From: CATQHL01 sp965204655
Lineage (GTDB): Bacteria; Actinomycetota; Acidimicrobiia; Acidimicrobiales; CATQHL01
Assembly: GCA_965204655.1 (NCBI GenBank)
Contig: OZ241998.1
Coordinates: forward strand, 1,674,001 to 1,738,000
Reading direction: 5' to 3'
DNA length: 64,000 bases
Shown: positions 8,157-17,942 of the stretch, in pieces
Layout of the letters: every line of letters begins with the position of its first letter
How positions within the stretch are numbered: the first letter of the stretch is position 1
Notes under the pieces: model-generated
The model's database searches: none
Told to the model about the DNA's origin: nothing
Seen by the model: the letters and a program-made list of their open reading frames with translations, nothing else
Position numbers and translations under genes: made by a program

Positions 8157-9023
8157 CTACGTCCGGTAGCGCTCTTTCCACTCCTTTGAACGCAGACGTC
8201 GGACCCGCTCTTTCGTGGCTGGGTGGGTAGAGAACATCCCAGCAAACTCCATACGCTGACCCGAAAGCGGGTTCACTATGTAGTGGGAGGCCTGCTCTCG
8301 CGCCACTGGGGTGGGTATCCGCCGACCCGCCCTCTCCAGCTTTTCCAAAGCACTGGCCAACGGCTCGCCGTCGTTGAGGAGTTGAGCGGCCTTGCGGTCG
8401 GCCTTGAATTCCCGCGTCCGGCTGATCGCCGCCTGTACGAGCATGGCCGCTATGGGAGCCAGAATCATCATGACCAACAACGCAATGGGATTGCGGTCGC
8501 GGTTGCCATCCCCCCCATGAGGAGCGAATATGGCTGCGAAGAAGGCGAGACGCGCCACAAGGGTGATCATCATCGCTATTGCGGCGGCCACGGAACCAAC
8601 CAGGATGTCTCTGTTCTTTATGTGCATGAGTTCATGAGCCAGCACTCCCCGAATCTCTTTCCAGTTGAGGTGCTCTATGAGTCCCGCCGTAATCGCTACC
8701 GCGGCCTTGTTTGGGCTGCGCCCCGTAGCGAACGCATTCGGCTGCGGATTGGGGGTTACATAGAGACGAGGCATAGGAATTCGTGCTCGCTTGGAGAGAT
8801 CCTTGACAATGGCGTAGTACTCAGGGAACTGCTTCGCATCGGCGAGTTGGGCGCGCGCCGAGGCAATAGCCAGTTTGTCGGAGAACCAATAGGAGAACCC
8901 CACCAAAGCGAAGGCGATCACCGCGCCGATGATCAAACCCCTCCGACCAAAAAAGCCGCCAACCCCGATGGATACGCCCCCTAGCAGAGCGAGCAATATG
9001 AGCGTTTTCACGTTGTTCTTCAC
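8157..9023 (-). CDS. htpX: Membrane zinc metalloprotease HtpX (M48 family)
   Basis: Membrane-protein quality-control protease. The 288 residues fit the family. There are two N-terminal membrane helices (about 8-26 and 30-47). The zinc site HELMH is at residues 130-134 and the third ligand Glu lies in SRTREFKADRKA. Two more hydrophobic helices sit between them (about 140-165 and 180-200). The PNPQPNAFATGRSP segment is diagnostic of HtpX. ATG start. Single gene; the 166 bases upstream hold nothing I recognise. Confidence 0.95.
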   Translation of the reverse strand: MKNNVKTLILLALLGGVSIGVGGFFGRRGLIIGAVIAFALVGFSYWFSDKLAIASARAQLADAKQFPEYYAIVKDLSKRARIPMPRLYVTPNPQPNAFATGRSPNKAAVAITAGLIEHLNWKEIRGVLAHELMHIKNRDILVGSVAAAIAMMITLVARLAFFAAIFAPHGGDGNRDRNPIALLVMMILAPIAAMLVQAAISRTREFKADRKAAQLLNDGEPLASALEKLERAGRRIPTPVAREQASHYIVNPLSGQRMEFAGMFSTHPATKERVRRLRSKEWKERYRT

Positions 9024-9189
9024 TGCTGACTCCTGTTTGGCTGACTCCTATTTATTTCGGACCGGCTTTGTTTTGGGCCGGCCCCAGCAACCGGGTGGAA
9101 ACGAGAATCGTACGCCGTGAACCGGCCTGGGAGAATTAACGCTAACAAGCGCCTGTGACTGCGCGGCGATGAGGAACTCACGCACCCTT

Positions 9190-10746
9190 TCAACGCTTCC
9201 TAGAAGAATTTGATTGCATCCCCCCCTCGCAGTCAAGGAGCCCGAGCAGTTCAGCTTTACGAATCTTTCCTGTAGAGGTGCGGGGAAAATCCTCTACGAA
9301 ACTCACCCAACGCGGGCTGGCCCGGCTCTCCAGCCTCTCTGCCACCAGTCGTCGAACGTCGTCTCCTGCGAGCGTGCTGCCCGCACGCACTTGTACTGCT
9401 GCGGCGACGCTCTCCCCCCACTCGGAGTCCCCCACCGCAAAAACGGCAGCATCCACGACTTCAGGATGGGCGGTAATAACGCCCTCAACCTGAGCTGGAT
9501 AGACGTTCACACCTCCGGAGATAATCACCTCTTTGGAACGGCCTGCGAGCTTCAGATAACCCTCGGAGTCGGCGACGGCAAGATCGCCGGTCAAGAGCCA
9601 GCCGTCTCTGAAGGCGGCCTCCGTGGCGGCGTGATCTCGCATGTAACGCGACATCACCTTGGGGCTTCGGAGCGTTATCTCGCCGACCTCACCGGCGGCG
9701 ACGGGCGCCCCGCAGGAGTCGCGCAAGACCACCTCCACTCCAGGTATCGGCGTTCCGCAAGAACCCAGACGAGGATCTTCGGGCGAACTCAGCGCTGCGT
9801 GGTCGGAGGCGGTGAAGCCAGTCACCAGCGTGGCCGCCTCGGTGAGGCCGTATCCGTGGTAAAGACCGCACGGAAGTTCTTCCGACATGCGCCAAATCTG
9901 GTCGTTGCTTGAGGGCCCTGCCCCATAGACAAGCAGACGCAGAGAAGCCGCCCGGGAAGGATCGAAGGCCGGATGGTCCAGCAACCGGGAAACCTGAGTG
10001 GGTACCAGCACACCATGGGTGACCGCGAAGGTCTCCACCGCCCGGAGCCAAGTCTCAGGATCGAAACCCCGCATCACGACATGGGTGTGCGCACCGAACA
10101 ACATGGTGAAGGTTCGTATGGCCGCCGTTGCGTGATACATGGGCGTGGCACTCAAATAGACCTCAAAGTTTCCGAACTCCTGAGAACGCGCCGTCACGGC
10201 GGCGTTGCAGACGACGGCGGACTGGCTGAGGCAGACACCCTTAGAACGACCTGAAGTGCCGCTCGTGTAAATGACAAGCGCAATGTCCTCCCCGTCGGGC
10301 TGCGGCAGGGCTGCCACCGTCGTGTTAAGCGCCCGACGGTACTCGCCGCTGTCGGAGGAGATCACCTCCAGAGAGGTCGAGGCGAGCAGTTCGGAGCCCT
10401 GCTCGTCGGCCAAGCCAAGGACGGGATCGGTCTCGGCGATCCGATGCTCAACTTCCGTCCGGGAGAGACCGGCCGGGATCGGAACGCAGGCGGCGCCCAG
10501 CCTGGCCGCGGAAAGGTAGGCGTCCACCGGCGTCAGACCGTTGTCGGCTCTCAAGAGAATGGAACTACCGGCTTTGACGCCTCGAGCAGCCAGCCATGAC
10601 GCCAAGCGTTCAATGCGGGCGGCCAAGCTTCGGTAGGTGAGCGACTGCCCGTCGGAGACGACCAGGGCTTGGCGATCCCCGAAACGGGTGGCCGCCTCGG
10701 AAAGCAGCGCGGGGATGGTACGTCTCGCAAGAAAGGAAGAGGTCAC
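9190..10746 (-). CDS. Acyl-CoA/aryl-CoA ligase (ANL superfamily, class I adenylate-forming)
   Basis: Adenylates a carboxylic acid with ATP and transfers it to CoA. The 518 residues contain the AMP-binding P-loop YTSGTSGRSKG, the A5-type motif YHGYGLTEAA, the A7/A8 region LLTGDLAVADSEGYLKLAGR-SKEVI and the catalytic lysine motif FPRTSTGKIRK near the C-terminus. The overall pattern resembles fatty-acyl or long-chain acyl-CoA ligases, but the acid is not predictable. GTG start at 10746 with only a weak ribosome binding site. The last dozen residues are Ser/Lys/Arg rich. It shares direction with the acs-HAD pair upstream. Confidence 0.85.
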   Translation of the reverse strand: MTSSFLARRTIPALLSEAATRFGDRQALVVSDGQSLTYRSLAARIERLASWLAARGVKAGSSILLRADNGLTPVDAYLSAARLGAACVPIPAGLSRTEVEHRIAETDPVLGLADEQGSELLASTSLEVISSDSGEYRRALNTTVAALPQPDGEDIALVIYTSGTSGRSKGVCLSQSAVVCNAAVTARSQEFGNFEVYLSATPMYHATAAIRTFTMLFGAHTHVVMRGFDPETWLRAVETFAVTHGVLVPTQVSRLLDHPAFDPSRAASLRLLVYGAGPSSNDQIWRMSEELPCGLYHGYGLTEAATLVTGFTASDHAALSSPEDPRLGSCGTPIPGVEVVLRDSCGAPVAAGEVGEITLRSPKVMSRYMRDHAATEAAFRDGWLLTGDLAVADSEGYLKLAGRSKEVIISGGVNVYPAQVEGVITAHPEVVDAAVFAVGDSEWGESVAAAVQVRAGSTLAGDDVRRLVAERLESRASPRWVSFVEDFPRTSTGKIRKAELLGLLDCEGGMQSNSSRKR

Positions 10747-10830
10747 AGGAATACCGACATCCGCATGGGATCAGACCCGGGTGGATAAAAAGGCAACCGC
10801 CCGGCGCCCTTCATCGCCGCCCAGCGCCCC

Positions 10831-11322
10831 TCAGTCGTAGTAGCCGGAATGGATGTAGATGCAGCGCAGACCCTCATCCCTGTACATCGAAGCGATAACC
10901 GGGTCGTCGTCAATGGCAAACAGGAATCTGAACCCAAAACGGCGCAACCTTAGCAAGGAATTCCGCTTCCATCCGGCCGCCCGGACGCCGACGTCCTCGG
11001 GGCCGCGGAGAGCAAGTAGATCCCAGCGGACATCGTTGCGCCTCAACCAACTCAACGTGGACTCGCGCGCGCTGAAAGGGCGGGCGGTAAGCAACACCAC
11101 CTGCAGACTCCCTTTTAGACTGCGCACCAACTCGGCTTGCTCCTCAAGCACCGGATCGTCGCCGACGCCAGCAAAAAATCCACTCCAATCGGGGGGCTGG
11201 CAGTCGATGTACCACTGCCGGGCGGAGGCGTCAGCCAGCACGCCGTCGACGTCCACGATGACGGCTTCCTGCGGACGCAAGGGTTGTTCACGCCATGCCC
11301 AGTGGCTTGGCAGCTGAGTCAT
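10831..11322 (-). CDS. HAD-fold phosphatase domain protein (polynucleotide-kinase 3'-phosphatase-like)
   Basis: A 163-residue stand-alone HAD domain. Motif I is VDVDGVLAD with Asp24 and Asp26, motif II is LLTAR, and a DDDP motif IV lies near the C-terminus, so the catalytic set looks complete. Its short size and layout resemble the phosphatase half of polynucleotide kinase. The substrate is unknown. The ATG overlaps the acs stop codon by four bases (ATGA), so it is translated together with acetyl-CoA synthetase, which is an unusual partner. Confidence 0.75.
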   Translation of the reverse strand: MTQLPSHWAWREQPLRPQEAVIVDVDGVLADASARQWYIDCQPPDWSGFFAGVGDDPVLEEQAELVRSLKGSLQVVLLTARPFSARESTLSWLRRNDVRWDLLALRGPEDVGVRAAGWKRNSLLRLRRFGFRFLFAIDDDPVIASMYRDEGLRCIYIHSGYYD

Positions 11323-13337
11323 TCCTCCTCAGGTACGACCGCGGCGCGCTCTCGGATCTCAGCAACCACGGAGGCGTCAGCGAGGGTCGTGGTGTCACCT
11401 AGATCCTTGCCCTCTACCACGTCTCGGAGCAGGCGGCGCATAATCTTGCCGCTTCGGGTCTTAGGCAGGTCGGGTACCAGCACGACGGCTTTGGGGCGAG
11501 CCACGGGACCCAGTTTTTTGCCCACGTGCAGGCGTATCTCCTCGCGCAGTTCGTCGTCGGGCGCAAAGCCGGCCCGCAGAATTACGTAGCCCACGATTGC
11601 CTGACCGGTCAAGGCGTCCGGGGCGCCCACCACCGCAGCCTCAGCCACCGAGGGGTGATCCACGAGCGCCGACTCCACTTCGGCGGTGCTGATGCGGTGC
11701 CCCGAGACGTTCATCACGTCGTCTACCCGTCCCAGCAGCCAAAAGTAGCCCTCCGCATCTAGTTTCGCCCCGTCACCGGCAAAATACCGGCCGGGGAAGC
11801 GAGACCAGTACGTATTGAAGTAGCGCTCCGGGTCGCCCCAGATTCCCCGCAGCATGCCCGGCCAGGGGCGGACGAGGGTGAGGTATCCCCCGCCTTCGCT
11901 CACCGGATTGCCGGCTTCGTCGACGACTTCGGCGAAAACGCCCGGCAGCGGGTGGGTAGCCGAACCTGGTTTGGTGGTCGTCACGCCCGGGAGAGGGCTG
12001 ATCATCTGTCCGCCCGTCTCCGTCTGCCACCAAGTGTCCACGATCGGGCAGCGCTCACCGCCGATGTGGGTGTGATACCACATCCAAGCTTCGGGGTTGA
12101 TCGGCTCTCCCACCGTCCCAAGCAGGCGCAAGGACGACAGGTCATGCCGGGCGGGCTCTTCGGCGCCCCAGCGCATGAAGGTGCGGATGGCCGTAGGAGC
12201 CGTGTAGAACTGCGTGACGCCGTAGCGCTCCACGACGTCCCAGAGGCGGTCTTTCGTCCAGGACGCGCGATCTCCGACGCGAAACTCCCGGCGAGGCGTG
12301 TCGGGAGTGCCTTCGTAGATGACCGACGCAGCGCCGTTGGCGAGCGGTCCGTAGACGATGTAGCTGTGCCCAGTCACCCAGCCGATGTCGGCGGCGCACC
12401 AGTAGACGTCCTTTTCAGGATGAAGGTCAAATACGTAGCGGTGGGTGAAGGTCGCATGGGTGAGATAGCCGCCGGTGGTGTGCATGATGCCCTTCGGTTT
12501 GGCGGTCGTACCTGACGTATAGAGCAAGTAGAGAAGGTGCTCGCTGTCGAAACCCTCCGGCTCTCCGGTATCGGAGTCAGCGTCCCCGTCCCCAGAGGCA
12601 GATTCCATCAGTTCGCTCCACCATAGGTCGCGGCCAGCCTGCATGGAAACGTCCAGCCCGCAGCGGTCCACCACTACTACCCGTTCCACCGAAGGCGCCG
12701 ACCCGGTGGCCAAGGCAGCGTCCACGTTGGCCTTCAACGGGCTGGGCGCACCCCGCCTATAACCCCCGTCTGCGGTTATGACCAGACGAACCTCTGCGTC
12801 AGCGCAGCGCTCCGCAATGGAATCGGGGGAGAACCCCCCAAATATCACAGAGTGCGCCACCCCGATGCGGGCGCAAGCCAGCATCGCCACTGGCAATTCC
12901 AGGATCATTGGCATGTAGATCGCCGCCCGGTCGCCCGCACGCAAACCGAGCCCCTTCAGCACCGCCGCAAAGCGGCGCACCTCAGATAGGAGTTCCGCAT
13001 AGGTGATGCTGCGGGCGTCGCCGGGTTCACCCTCCCAGAAGAACGCCACCCGGTCGCCGCGGCCTGCTTCCACGTGGCGGTCAAGGCAGTTGTAGGAAAC
13101 GTTGAGCCGTCCACCCACGAACCAGCGGGCGTCCGGCGCGTTCCATTCCAGGGTGGTGTGAAAATCCTCCGACCAAGTGAGCAACTCACGCGCTTGGCGC
13201 GCCCAGAACGCCTCGTAGTCGGCTGAGGCTTCCTGATATAGAGAGCGGTCGGTCAGCAGGGCGGCGGAGCGGAACTCCTCCGAAGGCGGGAACTTGCGGT
13301 CTTCGCTATAAAGGTCGTCTATGGCGGGGTGTGTCAT
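11319..13337 (-). CDS. acsA: Acetyl-CoA synthetase
   Basis: Converts acetate, ATP and CoA to acetyl-CoA through acetyl-AMP. The 672 residues match the family (about 650). Motifs seen are YTSGTTAKPKGIMHT (AMP binding), the CAADIGWVTGHSYIVYGPL region, DTWWQTETGG and the acetylation-regulated lysine motif LPKTRSGKIMRR. ATG start; the first 20 residues are variable as usual. It heads a short operon with the HAD protein and possibly the acyl-CoA ligase. Confidence 0.96.
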   Translation of the reverse strand: MTHPAIDDLYSEDRKFPPSEEFRSAALLTDRSLYQEASADYEAFWARQARELLTWSEDFHTTLEWNAPDARWFVGGRLNVSYNCLDRHVEAGRGDRVAFFWEGEPGDARSITYAELLSEVRRFAAVLKGLGLRAGDRAAIYMPMILELPVAMLACARIGVAHSVIFGGFSPDSIAERCADAEVRLVITADGGYRRGAPSPLKANVDAALATGSAPSVERVVVVDRCGLDVSMQAGRDLWWSELMESASGDGDADSDTGEPEGFDSEHLLYLLYTSGTTAKPKGIMHTTGGYLTHATFTHRYVFDLHPEKDVYWCAADIGWVTGHSYIVYGPLANGAASVIYEGTPDTPRREFRVGDRASWTKDRLWDVVERYGVTQFYTAPTAIRTFMRWGAEEPARHDLSSLRLLGTVGEPINPEAWMWYHTHIGGERCPIVDTWWQTETGGQMISPLPGVTTTKPGSATHPLPGVFAEVVDEAGNPVSEGGGYLTLVRPWPGMLRGIWGDPERYFNTYWSRFPGRYFAGDGAKLDAEGYFWLLGRVDDVMNVSGHRISTAEVESALVDHPSVAEAAVVGAPDALTGQAIVGYVILRAGFAPDDELREEIRLHVGKKLGPVARPKAVVLVPDLPKTRSGKIMRRLLRDVVEGKDLGDTTTLADASVVAEIRERAAVVPEEE

Positions 13338-13451
13338 GGTGTCCTCAAGTTGCGGCGGAGCCGAAGAGCGAATGCGGCTGAGCCTAATACGCGCCAGTGC
13401 CCGCGGCCAGAGGACGGGCGCTGGGCGGGCAAAGGGCAGGCGCTGGGCGGC

Positions 13452-14564
13452 TCATGGCCGACGCCACTCCACGACAGAGAAGGCTCCCAGACCGGATGGG
13501 TCGCAGAGCGCTTCCGCCTCAAAACTCCGGCTGCGGGCCTCCAGCGCCGCCAAGTCTCCTGCAGCCGCCCGCTCCTGCCAGATGGACGACCCTTCGGCCA
13601 CTAGAGCCTCAATCCCGAGGTCGCTCAGGAACGACGCCTGATCGCACAGCGACGCTCCCGGGTGAGCAGCGAGGATCTGGTCGATAGGGACTTCCACGGT
13701 TATGTCCTGGAGGCCGACCTGTTGAAACGGCGAGACGCCTGCGGCCTGACCCCTGTAAGTCCTCAGCCAGTCACCGGGGGGGCGGGCGGCGAGGGAGGCG
13801 CTCACGTCGGTGTAATCAATGAGAATCAGACGGCCTTCGTGGAGCAACTCCAGCGCACGTCCGACCCAGCCGACCGCCGCTGCAGCCAGGGGAAGCCGCG
13901 CCCCTGCCGAAGCATCGGGTGCCAACGTCTCAGCAAGTTCGCAGTCCGCGGGCGGAAGCGGGCGGATGACTTCCTGCCAGCCCCCCGAGGGGGCAAGAGC
14001 AGCGGCGGGCGGCGGCGCGCCCGGGCGGCAAGGGGAGCCGCTGCGGTGAGCGCCGGCGGCGGAAGCGTCGACGGGTGCTGCGTAGACCTCGCACCAGCCC
14101 TCAGCGGTGCGTTCAAGGAGGCGGACGGGCAGGTTGTCGAGAAGTTCGTTGGCAAATATCAAGCCAGCGAGAGGGGATTCCGGCAAGTCCGCCCGGGACT
14201 CGACCGCAGCGCCGAGCGCCTCGGCCCGCTCCGCCAAGTCTGCGTGTCGGCGGCGCAGGGCGGCAGAGCGCTCCACGAGCACGTAGCGCAGAGACGTCAA
14301 ACACCGCGGCGCCGCGGCCAGCACCGCCCGAGCCAACGTGCCTGCGCCGGCTCCAGCGTCAACAAACGAAAAACTCTCGGGACGACCCAGTTCGTCCCAG
14401 GTGCGGTCGACCAAGGCGGCGGCGAGCCTGCCAAAAAGAGGGCCGACTTCGGCGCTGGTCAGAAAGTCGCCGCGGCTGCGGCCCGCTTGACCCCCCTCGG
14501 ACGTGTAGAAACCACCCGGCTCCCCGTAAAGAGCCGTCTCCATGAACGAATCGAACCGCAGCAT
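13452..14564 (-). CDS. SAM-dependent methyltransferase, MidA/NDUFAF7 family
   Basis: The MidA/NDUFAF7 family methylates a complex I arginine in mitochondria (the NDUFS2 subunit, homologue of NuoD) and is needed for complex I assembly. The 370 residues show the family start FMETALYGEPGGFYTSEGG, the SAM-binding motif FVDAGAGAGTL at about 67-77 and the diagnostic NELLDNLPV at about 139-147. An Ala/Pro-rich insert lies near residues 170-195. The gene begins 40 bases after the end of the first nuo operon, in the same direction, so it is probably its last gene. The role for bacterial homologues is inferred from the mitochondrial one. Confidence 0.82.
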   Translation of the reverse strand: MLRFDSFMETALYGEPGGFYTSEGGQAGRSRGDFLTSAEVGPLFGRLAAALVDRTWDELGRPESFSFVDAGAGAGTLARAVLAAAPRCLTSLRYVLVERSAALRRRHADLAERAEALGAAVESRADLPESPLAGLIFANELLDNLPVRLLERTAEGWCEVYAAPVDASAAGAHRSGSPCRPGAPPPAAALAPSGGWQEVIRPLPPADCELAETLAPDASAGARLPLAAAAVGWVGRALELLHEGRLILIDYTDVSASLAARPPGDWLRTYRGQAAGVSPFQQVGLQDITVEVPIDQILAAHPGASLCDQASFLSDLGIEALVAEGSSIWQERAAAGDLAALEARSRSFEAEALCDPSGLGAFSVVEWRRP

Positions 14565-14604
14565 CCTGCAGCCTCACCGCCTGCGGAACGGAGAGTTCCG
14601 AACT

Positions 14605-16161
14605 TCACGCCCCCAGGGCGGCGGGAAGCAGAGAAACTTCGGTGAGGCGGGTCACCGTGAACGGCAGAACGCCAAAAATCAGGGTGGCCGCTGCGGTGAG
14701 ACCCAGAGCAGAGCGCAATGAGAAGGGCAGCAAATTCTGAGAGTCGGCGGGCAGAAGCGGCTCCGCTTCCGCGGCGGGCGGCGTCCAAGGCTTCTCAAAC
14801 CACATGCGGGCGGCGATCTTGCCGTAATACCCCACTGCGATTACCGCGTTGACGGCAGCGACGGCAGCGAGAACGTAGCCGGAGACGTTGTAAGACGAGA
14901 CCAAAGCCTTGAACACCACGAACTTGGCGAACCACCCTCCCGCGGGAGGAATACCGGCCAGGGACGCCAGAAAAATCGTCATCAGCACGGCCATGGGGGG
15001 GAAGGAACGGAACAAGCCGTCGTAGGAAGCCACGTCGCCCGTTGCGGTACGTCGAGCGACTGCCATAATCACCGCAAAAACCCCCAGGTTCATCGCCGCG
15101 TAGATAACCAAGTAGGTCAACACCGCAGATACGGCTTCGTCGGCGGCAAGCGTGCTGCTGCCGGCAATCGCGAACGGGGCCAACATAAATCCGGCCTGCG
15201 CAACGCCGGAGTAGGCCATGAGCCTCACTATGTTCTTCTGACGAAGCGCCATGAGGTTGCCGGCGGTCATAGACGCCGCCGCCAGGAACCACATCATCGG
15301 CCCGTAAATTTCCGCGTGCTCCCAAAAACCTACGAAAACGAGCACCGTCAAGGCCGCGAAGCCAGCCGTCTTGGACGCCACCGATAGAAATGCCGTTATC
15401 GGAGTGGGCGAGCCCTCATAGACGTCGGGCGCCCAGGTGTGAAAGGGAAAAGCGGACACCTTGAAGGCGAACCCCACGACCACGAACACCACCCCCAGAA
15501 TCACCGCCGCGCCGGCGCCCTCCGATGCATCAAGTGAGGAGGCGATTTCGGCAAGGATGGTGCTGCCGGAGACTCCGAAGAGCAATGACATCCCGTAAAG
15601 CATGATCGCCGAGGCAAACACCCCCATCAGGTAATACTTCACGCCCGCCTCGTTGCTCCGCAGATCCCGCTTCTTCCACGCTGCGAGCAGATAGGCGGGA
15701 ATGGATAGCAACTCCAAGGCCACGAAAATACTGATGAGGTCGCGGGCTGAGGCCATCACGATCATGCCGAGAAGCGAGGAAAGCATAAGGCCGTAGTACT
15801 CGTTGCTCCAGTAGCCGCCTTCAGCCACGTAGTTGGTGGACATGAGCACGACCACGTAACCGGAGACGACAAACAGAGCCTTGAGAACAAGGGCGAAGCC
15901 GTCAACCACGTAAGCCCCGCCGAAGAGCACCCTAGGTTCGGAAGCCACGCCGGCGGCCAGGAGCGTGAGAATCGGCACGAGCACTCCCAGCAAACCCAGA
16001 CCGGCCAGAGCCGAAGTCACGTTCCGACCGCGCTCTGCCAAGATCACGTCCAACGTGGTGAGCAAGGCTCCCACACCCAACAGAGCGAGTTCGGGAGCCA
16101 GGGCGTGCCAGTCAATGTGAGGCCGGACGAAACCGACCACTCCCAGCAGTTCAAGCGTCAC
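14605..16161 (-). CDS. nuoN: NADH-quinone oxidoreductase subunit N, first cluster
   Basis: Antiporter-like proton-pumping subunit in the membrane arm. The 518 residues include about 14 hydrophobic helices. The channel residues typical of the family are present: Glu in FVALELLSIPAY and Lys in AFKVSAFPFHTWAPDVYEGSP. GTG start at 16161 with GGAGG eight bases upstream. It lies 127 bases after nuoM, the largest gap inside the operon. Confidence 0.95.
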   Translation of the reverse strand: MTLELLGVVGFVRPHIDWHALAPELALLGVGALLTTLDVILAERGRNVTSALAGLGLLGVLVPILTLLAAGVASEPRVLFGGAYVVDGFALVLKALFVVSGYVVVLMSTNYVAEGGYWSNEYYGLMLSSLLGMIVMASARDLISIFVALELLSIPAYLLAAWKKRDLRSNEAGVKYYLMGVFASAIMLYGMSLLFGVSGSTILAEIASSLDASEGAGAAVILGVVFVVVGFAFKVSAFPFHTWAPDVYEGSPTPITAFLSVASKTAGFAALTVLVFVGFWEHAEIYGPMMWFLAAASMTAGNLMALRQKNIVRLMAYSGVAQAGFMLAPFAIAGSSTLAADEAVSAVLTYLVIYAAMNLGVFAVIMAVARRTATGDVASYDGLFRSFPPMAVLMTIFLASLAGIPPAGGWFAKFVVFKALVSSYNVSGYVLAAVAAVNAVIAVGYYGKIAARMWFEKPWTPPAAEAEPLLPADSQNLLPFSLRSALGLTAAATLIFGVLPFTVTRLTEVSLLPAALGA

Positions 16162-16288
16162 GACTCAGACCTCCGAAAATGACCGGCAGACCGCCTGGAT
16201 CTTTCCGACCGGGGTGAAGACGCCAGAGCGCGACGGCCCGATACCGGCCAGAACGATGCGGAGCGGACGGAGAAAACGTCTCCACCTC

Positions 16289-17932
16289 TCAGCCGGCGCG
16301 GTTCTGTCGAGCCTCACGGCGCCGCTCCTCAAAACAATTCACGCCGCGCTCGTCGGTCAGGCAGTCCTGCGCTGAACCCTGCACCGACTCCACCACGAGC
16401 GACTCGCGCACCGCCGGGTCGGTGGCTTCGTGCAGCAAACGGGGGTAGAAGCCAAGCACGACGATGAGCACGAGCAAGGGCGCCCAAGACACGTACTCCA
16501 GGCGCTTGATGTCCTTGACGTCGGGCGAATTCTCAAACTCTTTGCGCGCCTTGCCAAACGCTGTCTTCTGAAGCATCCAGAGCAGGTAGCCCGCGGCCAG
16601 AACGGTCCCGATCGCGGCGATCACCATGTAGGCGCGGAAGAGCCCCTTGCCCAGGATTTCCGCCGGATTGTAGGAGGCGAGTATCGCCGGGAACTCGCCC
16701 CAGAATCCAGCCAAACCAGGGAGCCCGAGAGAGGCCATTACGCAGAACCCCAGAATCCACCCCATGCGAGGCGCCTGAGTGAGGAGACCGCCGAGGCGCG
16801 ACATCTCCAGGGTGTGGTAGCGGTCCTTGACCGAACCCGCCAGGAAGAAGAGCATCCCTGTGATGAGGCCGTGAGCCACCATTCCGAACACAGCGGCGTT
16901 GATGCCGAACGGGGTGAGCGTGGCGATGCCCAGCATCACGAAACCCATGTGCGCCACGGAGCTGAAAGCGATGAGCCTCTTCATATCTTTCTGCGCCAAA
17001 CAGCCCAAGGCTCCGTAGATGATTCCGATCACTGCCAGCAAACCGATCACCGGCGCCCAGGCGGCGGCGGCTTCAGGGAGCATCGGAATGGCGATCCGGA
17101 CGAACCCGTAAGTTCCCAACTTCAAAAGTACAGCCGCCAGGATGACCGACCCCACGGTGGGTGCTTCCGTGTGGGCGTCCGGCAGCCACGTGTGGAACGG
17201 AAACATGGGCACCTTTACGCCGAACCCCAAGAACATGCCGGCAAAGATCCAGAGTTGGCTGCTGCGGGCGATGGCGGCGGTTGCTCCATCGGAAAGAGCA
17301 CGCATGTCGAACGTGCGGGCGGTCTCCAGGCCGGCCAGAGTGCCGTCCGCCAAGAAGAACATGGCCAGAAAACTGATGAGCATGAGCGCTGAGCCGAACA
17401 GCGTGTAGAGGAAGAACTTGATGGAGGCGTAGCGTCGATTCTCCCCGCCCCAGACGCCGATCATGAAGTACATAGGCAACAGCACGACCTCAAAAAAGAC
17501 GAAGAACAAGATGAGATCCTGCGCCACGAACGTCCCCACCATTCCCGTTTGGAGAATCAGCAGCAGCGTCAGGAACGACTTCGGGTTGCGCGGTTCGGGA
17601 AAGTGGTCAAAGGAATAGACGATGCACAGCGGCACGACCAGGAGCGTCAACAGCAAAAGCGGCAGGGATATGCCGTCGAGACCCATTATGTAACGGCTGT
17701 TGATGATGTTGATCCAGGACTTGTCCACCACGAACTGCAGGTCGCCCGCCCGAGAGACATCGAACCAACTCAACAGAAAAACTCCGACCAGCGCCGCCAG
17801 CAACGACGAGAGCATCGCTGCACCCTTGATCGCAGCCTCGTGCCGCCGGGGTATGGCCAAGAGCACCAAAGCCCCAAGCATCGGCAGGAAGGTGACAAGC
17901 GTCAGCCCCCATCCGTTTAGAAAATTTTGCAT
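16289..17932 (-). CDS. nuoM: NADH-quinone oxidoreductase subunit M, first cluster
   Basis: Antiporter-like proton-pumping subunit. It has about 547 residues with around 14 membrane helices. Conserved channel residues are visible: Glu in FFVFFEVVLLPMYF and Lys in FGVKVPMFPFHTWLPDAHTEAP. The ATG at 17932 is chosen because AGGAGG lies six bases upstream; a TTG one codon earlier is closer than usual. A charged soluble C-terminal tail of about 40 residues follows the last helix (ends RREARQNRAG), which is longer than normal. Confidence 0.95.
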   Translation of the reverse strand: MQNFLNGWGLTLVTFLPMLGALVLLAIPRRHEAAIKGAAMLSSLLAALVGVFLLSWFDVSRAGDLQFVVDKSWINIINSRYIMGLDGISLPLLLLTLLVVPLCIVYSFDHFPEPRNPKSFLTLLLILQTGMVGTFVAQDLILFFVFFEVVLLPMYFMIGVWGGENRRYASIKFFLYTLFGSALMLISFLAMFFLADGTLAGLETARTFDMRALSDGATAAIARSSQLWIFAGMFLGFGVKVPMFPFHTWLPDAHTEAPTVGSVILAAVLLKLGTYGFVRIAIPMLPEAAAAWAPVIGLLAVIGIIYGALGCLAQKDMKRLIAFSSVAHMGFVMLGIATLTPFGINAAVFGMVAHGLITGMLFFLAGSVKDRYHTLEMSRLGGLLTQAPRMGWILGFCVMASLGLPGLAGFWGEFPAILASYNPAEILGKGLFRAYMVIAAIGTVLAAGYLLWMLQKTAFGKARKEFENSPDVKDIKRLEYVSWAPLLVLIVVLGFYPRLLHEATDPAVRESLVVESVQGSAQDCLTDERGVNCFEERRREARQNRAG

Positions 17933-17942
17933 CAAAAGCCTC

